A stretch of 64,000 nucleotides of DNA from assembly GCA_024704765.1 (NCBI GenBank), contig JAKMXF010000295.1:248001-312000 (forward strand). The letters run 5' to 3'. The notes below the pieces were generated by a model. The model saw only the letters and a program-made list of their open reading frames with translations, was not told the DNA's origin and did not search any database. The translations under genes and the position numbers were made by a program. Shown one piece after another: positions 46,621 through 57,850 of this stretch; position 1 is the first letter of the stretch; the number at the start of each line of letters is the position of its first letter. This DNA is from Oopsacas minuta. Taxonomy: Eukaryota; Porifera; Hexactinellida; Lyssacinosida; Leucopsacidae.

Positions 46621-48955
46621 CAGTGGTTCTCAAACTGGGGTATGCCAGCACTTTTCCTAGGGGTACGCCGGTGTTTCACCTAATCATATCAATTCTGGAA
46701 TAATCATATACAAATATTTTGAGTTACACACTATCATGTCAACAGACTCAGCACATAGAAAGCAATTTCATGCCAAATAATTAATATGTATCAGTTACAA
46801 TGGTTTCATCACTAATTATTATCACTCTTGAATATTTATTGTTTGAGGTTATGTTAATTAAGGATTCCATTGTCCGTACATATGTGTCAACTCATATTGA
46901 TTTGAATATCACACCCACCCGTGTATCGTATTGTTCTTATAAAATGGAAATTAGAAGAGTATTTCTTTGAGACCTTGACTTTATCACCAAATTCATATGG
47001 AATCTGCTAAGAAACGGAAGTATAATGAAGACTATATCAAATATGGATTTATATCCATACTTAAAGAGGGACGGGAACTACCACAATATGTAATATGTTA
47101 TAAGGTGCTATCTGAGGGCTCGATGAAACTAAGTTTTCTAAAACGCCATTTAAGCGGGTGCCACCCAAATCTTGCAGATAAGGATATAGATTTCCTCAAG
47201 CACCAAGAGGTAGGAGTAAAGCGAATCCGTATAAATCACAGAGGACAATTAAGTCAACAGACTCAAGCAGGTCTTCGTGCCTCGTACATGGTGGCTTTGC
47301 GAATCGCTCAAGAAAAGAAACCACATACGATTGTAGAAAATCTTATACTCCCCTGTTGTAAGGACATCGTGCACTGCATTTCGGGAGATAGCGCCGAAAA
47401 GAAACTCTCCTCTCTGCCTCTCTCGAACGACACAATCAAGCGCCGAATTACAGATATGGCAGATGACGTTGAGCAGCAGGTAGTTGTTGAGATTTTGGGA
47501 GCCCCGTTGAACACATTTTCAATTCAACTTGATGAGTCAACGGATGTTTCTAGTTGTGCACAACTACTGGTATTTGCACGGTACATCAAAGACGGGGACT
47601 TCAAGGAAGAGTTCCTATTTTGCCATTGTTTGGAAACAACTACAAAAGGAGAAGTCTTCCAGCAGGTCTCTGATTACTTGGATAGAATGGGACTATCCTG
47701 GAAGAATGTTTCTGCTTGCACAACACATGGTGCTCCTGCTATGCTTGGAATTCATTCGGGATTTCGAGCTCGGGTAAGACAGTGAATCCCGTTTCGAAAC
47801 ACAATCAGTGTATGATACACCGATACGCTCTTGCGTCTAAAACACTTCCATTCGATCTAAAACTTGTTCTTGATGATGTTATCACCATGGTCAATTTTAT
47901 CAAGTCCAGTGCTCTTAATACACGTGTGTTCCGCCTATTGTGCCAAGAATTAGATATTGACCATCAGAATTTGCTGTTCTATACTGAAGTTCGTTGGCTC
48001 TCACGAGGGAACATGCTCTCTCGAGTATATTCACTGAAAAACCAATTGCTTGAATTCTTTGAACGAGATGGGAAAGAGAAGTCAAAAGTATTCTTCGGCA
48101 AACTCTCAGACAAAGAATGGCTGAAAAAACTCGCCTACTTAAATGATATCTTCTCGCGGATCAGCTTGCTCAACAAGTCCCTCCAAGGACGGTTTACTAC
48201 CGTGATTGATTGTGTGGACAAGATTCGGGCATTCATTATGAAGTTAGAACTCTGGGAAGCAAAGTTAACCGTGGGAAAGTTCGATTTTTTTGAAAGCCCC
48301 TCAGCAACTCTTGGAGAAGAGGGTACTACAGATCAAAGTATAGGTGCTCTAGTAAAGGCTCACCTCTCAGCAATGCGAAATGAATTTCAAACTTACTTCC
48401 CAGACTTGAGCGACCTGGACATGAAAATGATTCGAAATCCATTTAGATGCGATGTAAGTTCTATACCAGACAGAGTCCAAGAGGAATTTGTTGAATTAGT
48501 CAATGATTCTATTGCCCGAGATCAATTTGAAACACTCGCACTCACAAAGTTCTGGTGCGAAATGAGCTTGATATATCCCAACGTGGCAGATAGAGCAGTA
48601 AAAACCTTGTTGATGTTTGCCAGTACTTACCTTTGTGAACAAGGATTTTCAGCGCTATTACTAATTAAAAATCAAATTTCGAGCGCGGTTGTCTGTGGAA
48701 GCTGATCTCCGTCTGTCCGTTTCAAAAACTGTGCCACGAATTGATAGCCTGATACGCAACATGCAAGCACATCCTTCTCACTAATTAATTATCTACTTTA
48801 TTTATATTGCTAGAATAAAAAACACTTTTATTTTTCACAACTGGGTAAAAGGGATTGTAAACCTAATATTTACAATGCAGGGCATTTTAAGGGGTACATC
48901 ACACACAAGATCCAGCTTGAGGGGTACGCAATGAGAAAAAGTTTGAGAACCACTG
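46621..48955 (+). mobile_element. hAT element (ZBED5/SCAND3-like) with perfect ends
   Basis: 2,335 bp with inverted ends CAGTGGTTCTCAAACT and AGTTTGAGAACCACTG and a perfect 8-bp duplication CTTTAGCA at 46613-46620 and 48956-48963. Subterminal GGGGTACGC motifs occur at both ends. The insertion splits a mariner transposase in coding sequence. Confidence 0.96.
46997..48784 (+). pseudogene. hAT transposase of the ZBED5 type, two frameshifts
   Basis: Begins MESAKKRKYNEDYIKYGF with a BED-like finger (C-x-x-VL, LKRHLSGCH; the first cysteines are altered to VICYKVL). Then LRASYMVALRIAQEKKPHTI, STDVSSCAQLLVFARY with the first catalytic Asp in QLDESTD, HGAPAMLGIHSGF, a frame break at about 47785, CMIHRYALASKTLP, EVRWLSRGNMLSR and LWEAKLTVGKFDFF. 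The dimerisation region LCEQGFSALLLIKN follows, and after a second break near 48680 RLSVEADLRLSVSKTVPRI to a stop at 48784. Nearly full length. The two breaks and the changed finger cysteines argue that it is inactive. Confidence 0.93.
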
Positions 48956-49568
48956 CTTTAGCAGCATAAAACGACAAAATTCTAGTCGACGATTTTTTTG
49001 TTCAAAATTTAATAAATGGGGACCAACTTAGAACAAACCCTCTTTAGCCCAAGGTGTTGGTGTAAGATGGTTTCTATTGTCCCCGATGAGACCAAAACCT
49101 CGAAAGCTAACTGTCTGACAGTGATTTGCCTATCCTCAGTTACTAGCTTCGATACTTTGTTGATATTCTCCTCGGTGGCCGCCGTAATTGGATGTCCTGA
49201 ACGTGACTCATCGTCAAGGGATGTGTGGCCTAAACGGAATTGACGATACTACTTGTAGATGTTGGATTGGGTTGGACTTTGATCCTCAAAGATAGAAAAC
49301 ATCTCACAACTGCAATCCGCAACGTTTAATCCACGTTTGAAATTGTAGAAAATGATAGCACGGAAATCTCTCTTATTCAAATTTTCCATAATATTAAAAT
49401 ATTGAAAGTGAAGACTATAAAATTGGCTACAAAAAATCGAGTATAGTACTTATAATCCTGAAATTTGGTTAGGAAGTATGGATTCACTAGGTATGTATGT
49501 GGTTACGTTAAATTAGCTCTACTGTAAGTGCTTTGTATAGTTTACTCGAACTTATTGAACACTCCGTA

Positions 49569-49749
49569 TTATATGGACCCCCTTTCGGCTGGATAACAAC
49601 CTCCCTTTATCAAGAAAGGAGATCGAAAGGTTCTAGGCGGAATTTATAAATATTGTATAATTGGATACAAATTTGTATGATTACAACGGAGGTGAAATGT
49701 TATTTATGGATTTATGGATATTTTATGGATATGGATATTTTATGCATAT
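49569..49749. other. Short gap with TTTATGGATA repeats
   Basis: Non-coding. Around 49697-49745 the run repeats TTTATGGATATTT; a related run occurs in opposite sense at 46445-46515, next to the truncated end of the neighbouring mariner. Confidence 0.55.
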
Positions 49750-49751
49750 TA

Positions 49752-51078
49752 CTTAGTGAGATACAAAAGTAATGAGACTCTATTTCTACGTGATTATTTA
49801 GGAGAGTTAAATAAGTTATCATATTGGATTTATGAAACGTAATCCCCCATACATTCAATCACAGACTTACATTGCCTATAAAATCTTTGAATTTCCAATT
49901 GGAAACGTTCTATTGGCAGCTGTCTCATGAATTGTAGCGTTTTCTTTTGGATTTCTTCTGCACTAGAATATTCATCTTGCCGTAGATGCTTTTTAAGCTC
50001 CTTGAAAACTCACCTATCGCACTGATTCAAGTCTGGACTGTATGGCGATTGTTTAATTAACATCATATCCCTCCTTTTAAGGTATTCCATTGTCGCTCTA
50101 GCAGTATGGGGTCTAGCGTTGGCATGTTGCCACCATAATTCACAAAGTTTTATTGGATTTGTGTGAAGTTTGCGCCATCTTTCTCCAGTGGATTGTATAA
50201 AGTCAATATATACCTTTGCATTTATTGTCCCTTTGGGGCGTGAGAGAGCAACGCTGAATTTCCTATCACCAATAAATGCCAAAATGATTAATGCCTTACG
50301 ATTTGTCAGTTGAGGTTGGACAAGTCGAGGACACTTCTGATCAGGGGCCAGCCATGCTTTGTTCCCTGTCTTTGTTAGATGAGGATCAAAGAACACCCAA
50401 CTCTCGTCCTCAGTTGCCCAACACCCTAGAAATTTGGCCATTGAGTATTTATCAATCATCTCGACGATTTCTTGAGCACAGACCACCTAGAGTCCATGTT
50501 AGCCTTAGAAAGCTGGTGTGGGACCCAGACAGAGCAGACCTTCTCAACCCCAGTATCCCAACTAGGATGCGTCTAACCGATTCTCTACTAATCTTAGTTG
50601 CATCAGCTAGTATTCGAACTGACTGTTTAGGTTCAGCTTCAATTAATTGACGAATTTATGAATATGGACGTCGTCTGTCGAGGAACGAGGGCGGCCCACT
50701 CTGGGATCGTTATTTAACGAAAGTCTCTCCTCATTAAACCCTTGATACCATCTAAACACAATCTCTCTTGGCGGGGGTTCATCGAGTTTTGCTTCTAGAA
50801 GTTGATCATGAATTTCTGACGGGCTTTTACCCCTGCTAAACTTGATAAATATGTAAACCCTGAATTGTTCTTTGTCTAAATTCATCAACGCTGCAGGAGT
50901 ATATTCTCTATGAGGAAATATAGTGAATTACCAGAGAAGCAATGATAATGAATTGTGTATAAACGGAATTATGTACAACATATGGTGTAGTATTAACAGT
51001 CATGGGCAGATGACACATATAATTTGTGATTATGCTCAAGTTACACATCGAGTCTCATTACTTTTGTGTCTCACCAAG
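49752..51078 (-). mobile_element. Mariner element (DD34D) with intact ends
   Basis: 1,327 bp, TA-flanked (49750-49751, 51079-51080), ends CTTAGTGAGATACAAAAGTA and, from the right, CTTGGTGAGACACAAAAGTA, each continuing ATGAGACTC. It has one broken transposase on the minus strand. Confidence 0.93.
49830..50888 (-). pseudogene. DD34D mariner transposase, broken
   Basis: Starts MNLDKEQFRVYIFIKFSRGK. HTH text IVFRWYQGFNEERLSL, VGRPRSS linker, then a frame break near 50643 leading to LIEAEPKQSVRILADATKIS, another leading to KVCSVWVPHQLSKANMD, then ATEDESWVFF (first catalytic Asp). At the second catalytic position WWQHANARPHTA has Ala instead of Asp. The third is in SPDLNQCDR, 34 residues on, and the next codon, normally Trp, is TGA. 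The C-terminal part (KELKKHLRQDE) follows in the same frame. A dead DD34D mariner. Confidence 0.9.
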
Positions 51079-51094
51079 TATATGGATTTACAAT

Positions 51095-51334
51095 CAAAAG
51101 TCTAAGTGCGAATTCAGAAACATATTGAGGCTGGCATTTATTGGAGGTTATGCAGCATTTTTCTCGAATGAAAAACTATCTAGAGACAGACTTTTGTGTC
51201 CTGGATTTACTACCGTACTAATTCAATACAAATCGTTTGAAATAGAAGACTTTGAATCTAGTTTAGCATTGATTCAGATATTGGATAGTGGAGGACTAAA
51301 GTGGCCATCGAATCAAGTTCCAAACCTATATTGA
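51095..51334 (+). pseudogene. P-element-like transposase C-terminal fragment
   Basis: LRLAFIGGYAAFFSNEKLSR, then LDSGGLKWPSNQVPNLY, the G-G-L-K-x-P-S block that ends P-element-like transposases; compare DRGGHKWPSAPVLEAVV at 23590. It starts immediately after the mariner's right TA. A stop at 51332 ends it. No upstream part is present next to it. Confidence 0.72.
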
Positions 51335-51339
51335 CAATT

Positions 51340-51681
51340 TCGAAAGTATTCGTTGGGACAGAAGATTGATCTTCCTGGAGATAACTAAATTATGTGAGCA
51401 GTCAGGAATATCATTATTGGGGGTGGAGGATGTGTAATTACACGATATTAAATATATCAAAATTGATATTGTTATAAATTATGTTATATTAAACGAATAC
51501 TGCCGGAGAAATGTGTTATTTTATTAGGTGCAAGAATTGATTAAAACGAGTTAGTAAAATTTTAGTGTTCCTTTTCGTTACGAACGTCGCACTTCGGCGT
51601 ATTTGGTTAAAAACTCGATTTTATCTTATCTCTAGTCCTAAGTAGTGAAATGGCCTGTATGTAGTAGGCCATGAGTTTAGG
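51340..51681. other. No gene seen
   Basis: AT-rich sequence between the P-element fragment and a hAT-type element. Confidence 0.35.
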
Positions 51682-52265
51682 CAAGGGTGCTCAACTGTGG
51701 CCCGCGAGACCTTTCGCTGTAGCTCGCAGATAATTCGCTTGTTTTCATTATTCATATATATATATATAGTAGATTGACGTGCTTCAATCGTCAGACAAAT
51801 AATAATTGGGTTTTCTAAACACCATATAGATATAATTACAGATACTCTACAAATGCATCAATGTTCCTAGTATGAATACAGTATTGTAAATATAGTTTGC
51901 ATCTACGAATTCTAACAATTAATTAATAGAGCTTCACAAGTATAACGTAGGAGGCAGAACCTAAGTTGAAATTGCGAGTTCTAGCAGAAAACGAGATTAC
52001 AGTGAAGTATCTCGCAGTTTTAATGAAAAATAGACAGATTTATATTTTTTGTCGAGAGTAATGGAAAGGCTGTTTGTTTAATATGCAGAGAAACAATGTC
52101 TGCTATTAAGGATACAATTTAGAAGATTATAATTTAAGTCAATAACCTGAATTTACAAGTAGAATCCATTGTTAATGCAATATGATAGCTTGAAAATTGA
52201 TTAAACTAAAGCCAGAGTCGATCTATGAATTGTGGCCCCTAGATTTAAATGTTTAAGCACCCCTG
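51682..52265 (+). mobile_element. hAT-type deletion derivative with BED finger piece
   Basis: 584 bp, inverted ends CAAGGGTGCTCAACTGTGG and CAGGGGTGCTTAAAC, with the imperfect flanking pair AGTTTAGG and AATTAAGG. Inside, at about 52030-52115, one frame reads FIFFVESNGKAVCLICRETM, the BED-finger start of a hAT transposase of the GTF2IRD2/ZBED8 kind, before a stop. The rest of the gene has been lost. A short TA run lies near 51757. Confidence 0.78.
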
Positions 52266-52453
52266 AATTAAGGTTCCACCATAAGAATACAATTGAAACT
52301 ATCACATTCTAACACATAAATCAAATAGTAGAAAGATATTATTACAATAGGTAAGTAATAACTATGTATATAAGATAGAATAAGTGGGAGAAAAAGAATT
52401 CATATGCTGGATAACACAATCTAAACTGGGAGCTAAGAAATCTATTCAACTAA

Positions 52454-52677
52454 TTATATCTTATGTAATTCCTTTAAACGCTGATTCTCTAGAAATTCAG
52501 ATCTCGCTCGACTTTTAGAACCCATTATCCCACCACCCCAATGTTTACGAATTTCATCAGCACGATCATTGAAATCTGTTGTTACAGAATCAATGATAGT
52601 ATTTAATAAAGCTTTATCCTCTGTCCGAACATCAGTAAGTGCTATAGTAGTCGCAGTCTTCATATTTACAAGTTGAC
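52454..52677 (-). CDS. RPL7A: 60S ribosomal protein L7a (eL8), last exon
   Basis: Encodes the C-terminal 73 residues of eL8, a structural protein of the large ribosomal subunit. The exon starts directly after a TAG acceptor at 52678-52680 with two bases that complete a Gly codon begun in the previous exon, then QLVNMKTATTIALTDVRTED, FNDRADEIRKHWGGGIMGSK and a short basic tail ELHKI before the stop. HWGGGIMGSK is the signature near the end of L7a. No stop or frameshift. Compared with typical animal L7a, LVNMKT stands where LVHRKT or LVHLKT is usual, so the protein is divergent. Confidence 0.95.
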
Positions 52678-53593
52678 CTAAATATATATAATAAATAGTC
52701 AACAAGAATTTACATTAATAATGAACACAAAGATACGCCAAAAAGATATCAAGATTATCCACAGATCGAAACTCTAAATAATATTACCAATATTTACGTA
52801 AACACCCTGCAAGAGCTATACATATCAAATTTGTGTTATGGCAACATTAAATAGCATAATAAATGGTTAGTTTATAGATAAAAATCCTGCTTTCAAGCCA
52901 ACAATACCAGACTTTAAAGCTATCAAAACATCTTGAATATATATGAGACATCCCACGTCAATGGGAAAAAAGTAAATAATCAAGAAATTTAGACAGAGTT
53001 TGAACTTCCCCTCAGCAAGAATTGTCCCCCTTAAATTTGACATTGATTATGTTAACAATACTGTGTAACATTTGTTGAACTTGGCAACTATTTTCTATTA
53101 TTTCGATTTAGAAAACAAATCTATAGGTATAGCCCTTCAAGAAATCCAACGAACCCGAAGTTAAGAAACCATAAATTAGAATACGTGAACAATCATCATA
53201 CATGTTCTGCATCATTTAGTAAATATGTGAAACAGTTATCTGCAAATCAATAACATACAGTTATCATATTTTCTTCGCTCAAATCAAATCCTGTATGAAA
53301 CCCTGTTATTGGATATATATATATATTTTTTGTGTTGTTATGGAGAAGTTTCTTGACCAAACGAACCAACAATAATTACAAAAATAAAAAAAGTGAGTGG
53401 TATTCATAGTGGGTAAAAGCAAATTCATGAAGATTGGTTCCTTAATTATTGCTGAGAAATAGTGTTGTACAGTCTTACTAAATTGCAACATGTCCAGCAG
53501 CTTACTTTAATTTAATTTAAAGTAAACCAAATTAAGTAATAGCTGTAGGCACAGATTGTAATGTTATAATATTTGCTAGCTATGGTCGGAGGT

Positions 53594-53684
53594 TAGTGGA
53601 AATCAGATGCAATCATTTAGATTTGACATAATCTTGCGATTTGTCATTTTCTGAAAGCTTGATATGTCATCATCACTACCACTA
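53594..53684 (-). ncRNA. Candidate box C/D snoRNA in the RPL7A intron
   Basis: On the host-gene strand there is a perfect C box GTGATGA (53670-53676) and a perfect D box CTGA (53603-53606), 74 nt from the start of one to the end of the other. They are enclosed by a 6-bp terminal stem, TAGTGG (53679-53684) with CCACTA (53594-53599). Internal boxes are weak: ATGACAA as a possible C' and CAGA or CTAA as D'. Vertebrate RPL7A introns carry SNORD24 and SNORD36 copies, so the location is apt. The guide segments were not matched to rRNA, so the target is unknown. Could be chance in a 3.9 kb intron. Confidence 0.55.
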
Positions 53685-53963
53685 TGCTGATGTAACAACA
53701 TTTTATGTAGAAATTTGATTAGTAAGTTGTTGTAGTGTTAAGATGTTAAACAAAGATGGGAACTTTTTGAAAGCTCTAAGTATAATTATTACTCATCCCA
53801 AATCTATGAAAATGTAAAAGTGGCAAATTCAGATAAGAGTCGTACACCAGGGTCCAAATCAACAGGTCACAGCGAACACTTTGACAAATTGTCAGCTCTT
53901 AATCTTAAAACTGTGCGGGAGCTAAACCGGATACGGAAAAACAAAATAAGCACCAATTTATAG

Positions 53964-54190
53964 CTAAATATACAATATCAGTCGGATGTCAAAGAATTGA
54001 ATAAGCACTTCTTTGGCAAGGCTTGCAGTATGACATAAAATTCCGTCTTGCTGGAACCATCTGGTGACTTTCTCGTCAGACGTTACGAAGTTAGCATCAT
54101 ATAGACGGTTTCGGGAGTGGATTTCGGTAAACGGAATGAGATTATTAAGCTCGTTGCCGCCAACAAGTGAAACCACTCTCCATCCCTGAA
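53964..54190 (-). pseudogene. Mariner-like transposase fragment
   Basis: Reads RNRLYDANFVTSDEKVTRWF, then FQQDGILCHTASLAKEVL with the second catalytic Asp, ending shortly after at FFDIRLILYI. Neither the first nor the third catalytic residue is present. Q-Q-D-G-x-x-C-H-T-A is typical of a mariner branch with a long D-D spacing. It lies in the RPL7A intron, same strand. Confidence 0.65.
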
Positions 54191-56218
54191 TAATGTTAAA
54201 ATGTAATTGTCATAGTGTACAGAAAAATTTTAAACTGGTGGTAAAAATGCAATATATTTCGAACATAGCACGGGCGAAATTGTGGCATTGTTTCCACTAT
54301 ATGGCAGGAGGGGGCTGCCAAGCAGGAAATCGCTCCAGGGTGACACACAACAGATATAAATCTCACTATGATATCAGTATAATAAATTTTTCTCTCTCAA
54401 TGAAATACATGATAATAATGTAGAATAAAGAATCCAATATTAGCATAGTATTTTCGCTGAGATTGCACATCAATATTCTGCATAGTCGCCCAGTCAGAGG
54501 TTTGAAATTATAATCGATTTAAAGGGTCCTAGGGCTCAAAAAGAACTTACTTGGTTTGGTTAAATTCTTCGAAGTTTCACTATATGAATTCAGAATTTTG
54601 AACCTTTTTCAATCGTGGAATCTAAGAAATGCATATGTGTAATCCCCTATATGCAATTAAATGGTAGTTGGGGTATTTACTGGGCTTTCAAGAACTCTAA
54701 GCCAATGGTTTCCACATTACAAAGCTTCTTTTTTCAGTTCATCCTGAAAATAAACACGTTTATAGCCAAATGAAGATAATGCACATATTTTGATGGGTAA
54801 TTCAAATATCGCCGATAAACTGTAAATTTCATCAGAAAAATATATTATAGATATGTAACAATTCACAAAAACTACATTTATGGAAGTTTCAGATTGAAGT
54901 GAAGTCATCTGTTAGCGAATTTGCAAACATTTATTGAAGTGATACATATTTGAAACCAAACCGAACGTGAATTATTGATAAATTTTCAAAATGGTGTATT
55001 TTGGCACTTTTTGGCGCTCTAGAATGCATCTAATATTAAAAAACCAATATCTTTAGCTGCCAAATTTTGTAAATATTAAGGGGCATGAGTGGGGTTGGTC
55101 AACCGAATATACGGTTAATCTCAATGCTAGGCGTATTTCGATCGGTTCACTGGCAGGGCGGTATCCATGTATATGATGTACTTAAGACAGTCGCCTAGGT
55201 TTAAACGAGACCCAGAATACATGCAGATAGTCTCTTCGACATTCAACGATGTTCGACAAATTTTCTACAGTCTACAGTTGTGATCCAACAAAACACGCAA
55301 TTGATTGTATGGGCGTGGAAGATCTCCCTCCAATAGGAATATGGAAGTCAAATACAATGAGTAGATTCACTATTCCTAGAGTTGTATTTGATGTTAGGAG
55401 TGGGACAAAAGCTGTATGATGCCATACTAACAACAATGTCTGAGGAAGAAATACTCACGCACGAATCGCTACTTAGAAATAATAACATTCAACGGAGCAC
55501 ATACCACGGAAATGCAATACGTAAACTACACAGGATGTGTAATGGACTGACTTTGCATCCTTCGAACCCCTATTCATTGTCCTGAAGGGAGTTAGTGATG
55601 TGGTTGCATCTTGCCCTCACCAGAAATCTCAAATGAAATGGAGCAAATCTGATGCCATTTAAGGATCTATTACCTCCAGTCTTCAATTTAAGAAATGTTT
55701 CGAGCAAATTGTTGAGCTATTGACATTTTAGATATTTGTGACACATGTGGCAAGTGCCATATATCAAATCTGCATCCGTTACTTCATATGATAACATAAA
55801 AATTGAAAGATTTGTTTTCTCAACAATGCAAATAAATATTTATGGGTTTAAAGATCCCTCAATCATTTCACATAGTATCTCGTCGTGGTTCCAAAGTTCC
55901 AGATGTGCTAATTCTGCCATGTCGCAAAATATTAAAGACAATAACTAAACAATATTTGGTATAAACATTTCTAAATTTATACTGATGCAATAGATACCCA
56001 GAGAATTCAAAAATGGAACCAAATTCTCATTTGAAATATGTGCTAGAAGCAATTTGACTAATCAATGAGCAAATTCACTACTGTATAATTAGCCAGGTGT
56101 GGTTAGAAAATGAATGAAGGGGAATATTTTCATAAAAACATTTGGTATATAACCACATAGCATGTATCTAAAGGCAATTTTTCATTTACTGGTATTAAAA
56201 TAAATATTCCGCTTAGTG

Positions 56219-56303
56219 CAGTGATTCTTAAACACTCTAAAATATTTTTTTGCAGCATATTCAATGTGAGAGGGTCCTGGTGAAAAAAGATTGAGAACCA
56301 CTG
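56219..56303. mobile_element. Tiny hAT-type MITE in the RPL7A intron
   Basis: 85 bp, ends CAGTGATTCTTAAACACT and, from the right, CAGTGGTTCTCAATCTTTT, flanked by GCTTAGTG and GGTTAGTG (7 of 8 alike). The ends match those of the ZBED5-like hAT at 46621, which could have mobilised it. Confidence 0.8.
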
Positions 56304-56554
56304 GGTTAGTGTATATCACTTATTATTTGTATATAACAAAATATAATATATCGATGAAGTATAGGTGTTAAACAAAGCGCATTAAAAGTTACTTCATAAC
56401 CGATTCGCCTTTATGAAACCCCGGAAAGTTCTCAAATATTCTATATAGTATTGTCAAAAGAGCCCACAATGTTGGCCACAAAGTACTTAAATAGAAGTGT
56501 TCAATATCGTATAGCATTTTCAGAAAAAAGAAATAAAAAGATAAATATGCAAAC

Positions 56555-56900
56555 CTAAACGAGCCTTTCCCTTTATTATACAATAGGGGACATTCATTTT
56601 CCTACAAAGAGCAGGTAACCAAACAATAAGTTCAATGGGATTCACATCATGTGCTATCAAAACGAGTTTAGCTTTCTTCTCTTCTATCAAGGTAGTAACA
56701 TGATTTATTCCAAATTTTAGCAAGGTGGGTTTCTTCATTAAATGCTTCTTATGACCTTCAACTACAGCATGAGCTTGACCAAGCAAGCGCAATCGCTTTT
56801 GTTTGCGCGTATCTGGGCGATATTTATGCAAAAGACGAAATAATTGATTAACAGTCTGTTTCTGCAAGGACTGTGTAAATTGATGAATTGCTGGAGGTAC
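56555..56900 (-). CDS. RPL7A: 60S ribosomal protein L7a (eL8), internal exon
   Basis: 346-bp exon, after a TTTTAG acceptor (AG at 56901-56902) and before a GT donor at 56553-56554. It reads [69 protein letters not shown] and [15 protein letters not shown], the central RNA-binding L7Ae/L30e-like fold of L7a. IAHDV-x-PIEL and LPALCRKM are invariant features. It ends after the first base of a Gly codon completed by the last exon, so the phases fit. Residues N-terminal of VPPAI (about 100 in relatives) must come from upstream exons, which I could not find between 56901 and 64000. Confidence 0.95.
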
Positions 56901-57850
56901 CTAAAAATAATTGTGGTAACAACAAAACATTCAACAAACAATTAAGTATAAATTGAAATAGAATACACCTATTGTAATGCGGACAACAAAAATCTATACA
57001 GGAATATCGGCTGGCTAGAGATATTCGGGGGCCCCTGTAATTACATTCTTTTAACCCTTTTCGAGCATAGAAGTCGCCAGGATTTTTCAACTAGGTGGTA
57101 CAAAGAATGCGTGGTTGACAAGGGGTATGCGCAGAAGCAAGGTTTGTTTACTCTGGTTTATCAGTAAGCACGCCCATTGGGTATATTTATTGATCTCAGT
57201 TTGAGGATTACCATCCAACTAGGGTCCGTTGGGCTGTGAAAGTTTTCTAGTGGGTGAAGGGGCGTAGTCCCTATAATTGCTAACTTATTTCTCACCTTTC
57301 TATTATCACGTAACCTCGAATCATGAATTATATGCTCATAAACGTACAATTAAGACAGATTTGGTTGGAAAGTATGTGAATATCAATATTTTGAACATTT
57401 GTAAAATAATAAAAATAATAAGATTTTAGTTCAATTTCCGAGTTAGGAAAAATTCATCATAAGGTGGTATTTATGTGTTGCAATACTCACAATTAATGTA
57501 CATACCGTTACTGAACTCACAACTAGGCATACACCAGATCCTGGATCCGTATCATGACAATTTTAGTTGGATCCAAAAATTTTGATTTGGTGCACCAATA
57601 ACCTGACTCATATATCAAAATTCATGAAATACTGTATTTGACTGAATAAGCGGATGGGAGCTTTTTAAGTATTCTCGTTCCCGTCCTGGAAATTTTTACA
57701 ATTTTGAAAATAGAAAAGATCTTTGGAAAGAAACGATCCAAATTCGTTGAAAGGTCAAATGAGGCCTAAACGTTCATTCTTTCAGAAAATATATTTACTC
57801 ATGTACCGGATTATCGATCAGGTGCACCATACTATCAACTTTGCTTAGTA
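56901..57850. other. Upstream RPL7A intron start and dispersed repeat
   Basis: No upstream RPL7A exon recognised. The segment 57160-57345 resembles 32611-32800 (shared GGGGCGT and CACGTAACCTCGAATC-type text). Otherwise AT-rich and featureless. Confidence 0.5.

Larger units (their letters stand above)
46490..49389 (-). pseudogene. Mariner transposase, N-terminal part
   Basis: Starts MENLNKRDFRAIIFYNFKRG; helix-turn-helix text QSNIYKxYRQFRLGHTSLDD follows, with a TAG where Trp is expected, then DESRSGHP, EDRQITVRQLAFEV and LVPHLLNFEQKNRR-like text. Across the hAT insertion it continues LLKYSKKDSRRWSEVITGDE and IYYYDIQSK; VITGDE holds the first catalytic Asp, and the following Trp is again a stop. 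After about 46490 the sequence changes to repeats of ATGGATTTATGG type. Inactive. Confidence 0.83.
46490..49566 (-). mobile_element. Mariner remnant split by a hAT element
   Basis: The 5' end is at 49566 next to TA (49567-49568), reading inward CGGAGTGTTCAATAAGTTCG, a mariner-type end. The transposase runs leftward from 49389, is interrupted at 48963/46613 by a hAT element with CTTTAGCA duplication, and continues to about 46490, where similarity ends. The 3' part with the remaining catalytic residues is lost. Confidence 0.82.
52678..56554 (-). other. RPL7A intron, 3.9 kb
   Basis: GT...AG intron between the two exons (donor GTTTGC after CGTTTAG at 56555, acceptor TATTTAG). It contains a mariner fragment, a tiny hAT MITE and a candidate box C/D snoRNA. 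Plus-strand frames around 55240-55590 and 55745-55948 are not recognised. The rest is AT-rich without assignable content. Confidence 0.88.

Noticed and set aside
53194-53200. Second possible C box (ATGATGA) in the RPL7A intron
   Set aside because: No D box CTGA at suitable distance and no closing stem.
55240-55590. Plus-strand frame in the RPL7A intron (DPTKHAIDCMGVEDLPP and following)
   Set aside because: Looks faintly protein-like across two frames but I cannot assign a family; too weak to call.
57435-57465. Possible C box (ATGATGA) upstream of the RPL7A exon
   Set aside because: No matching D box within 100 nt on the same strand.
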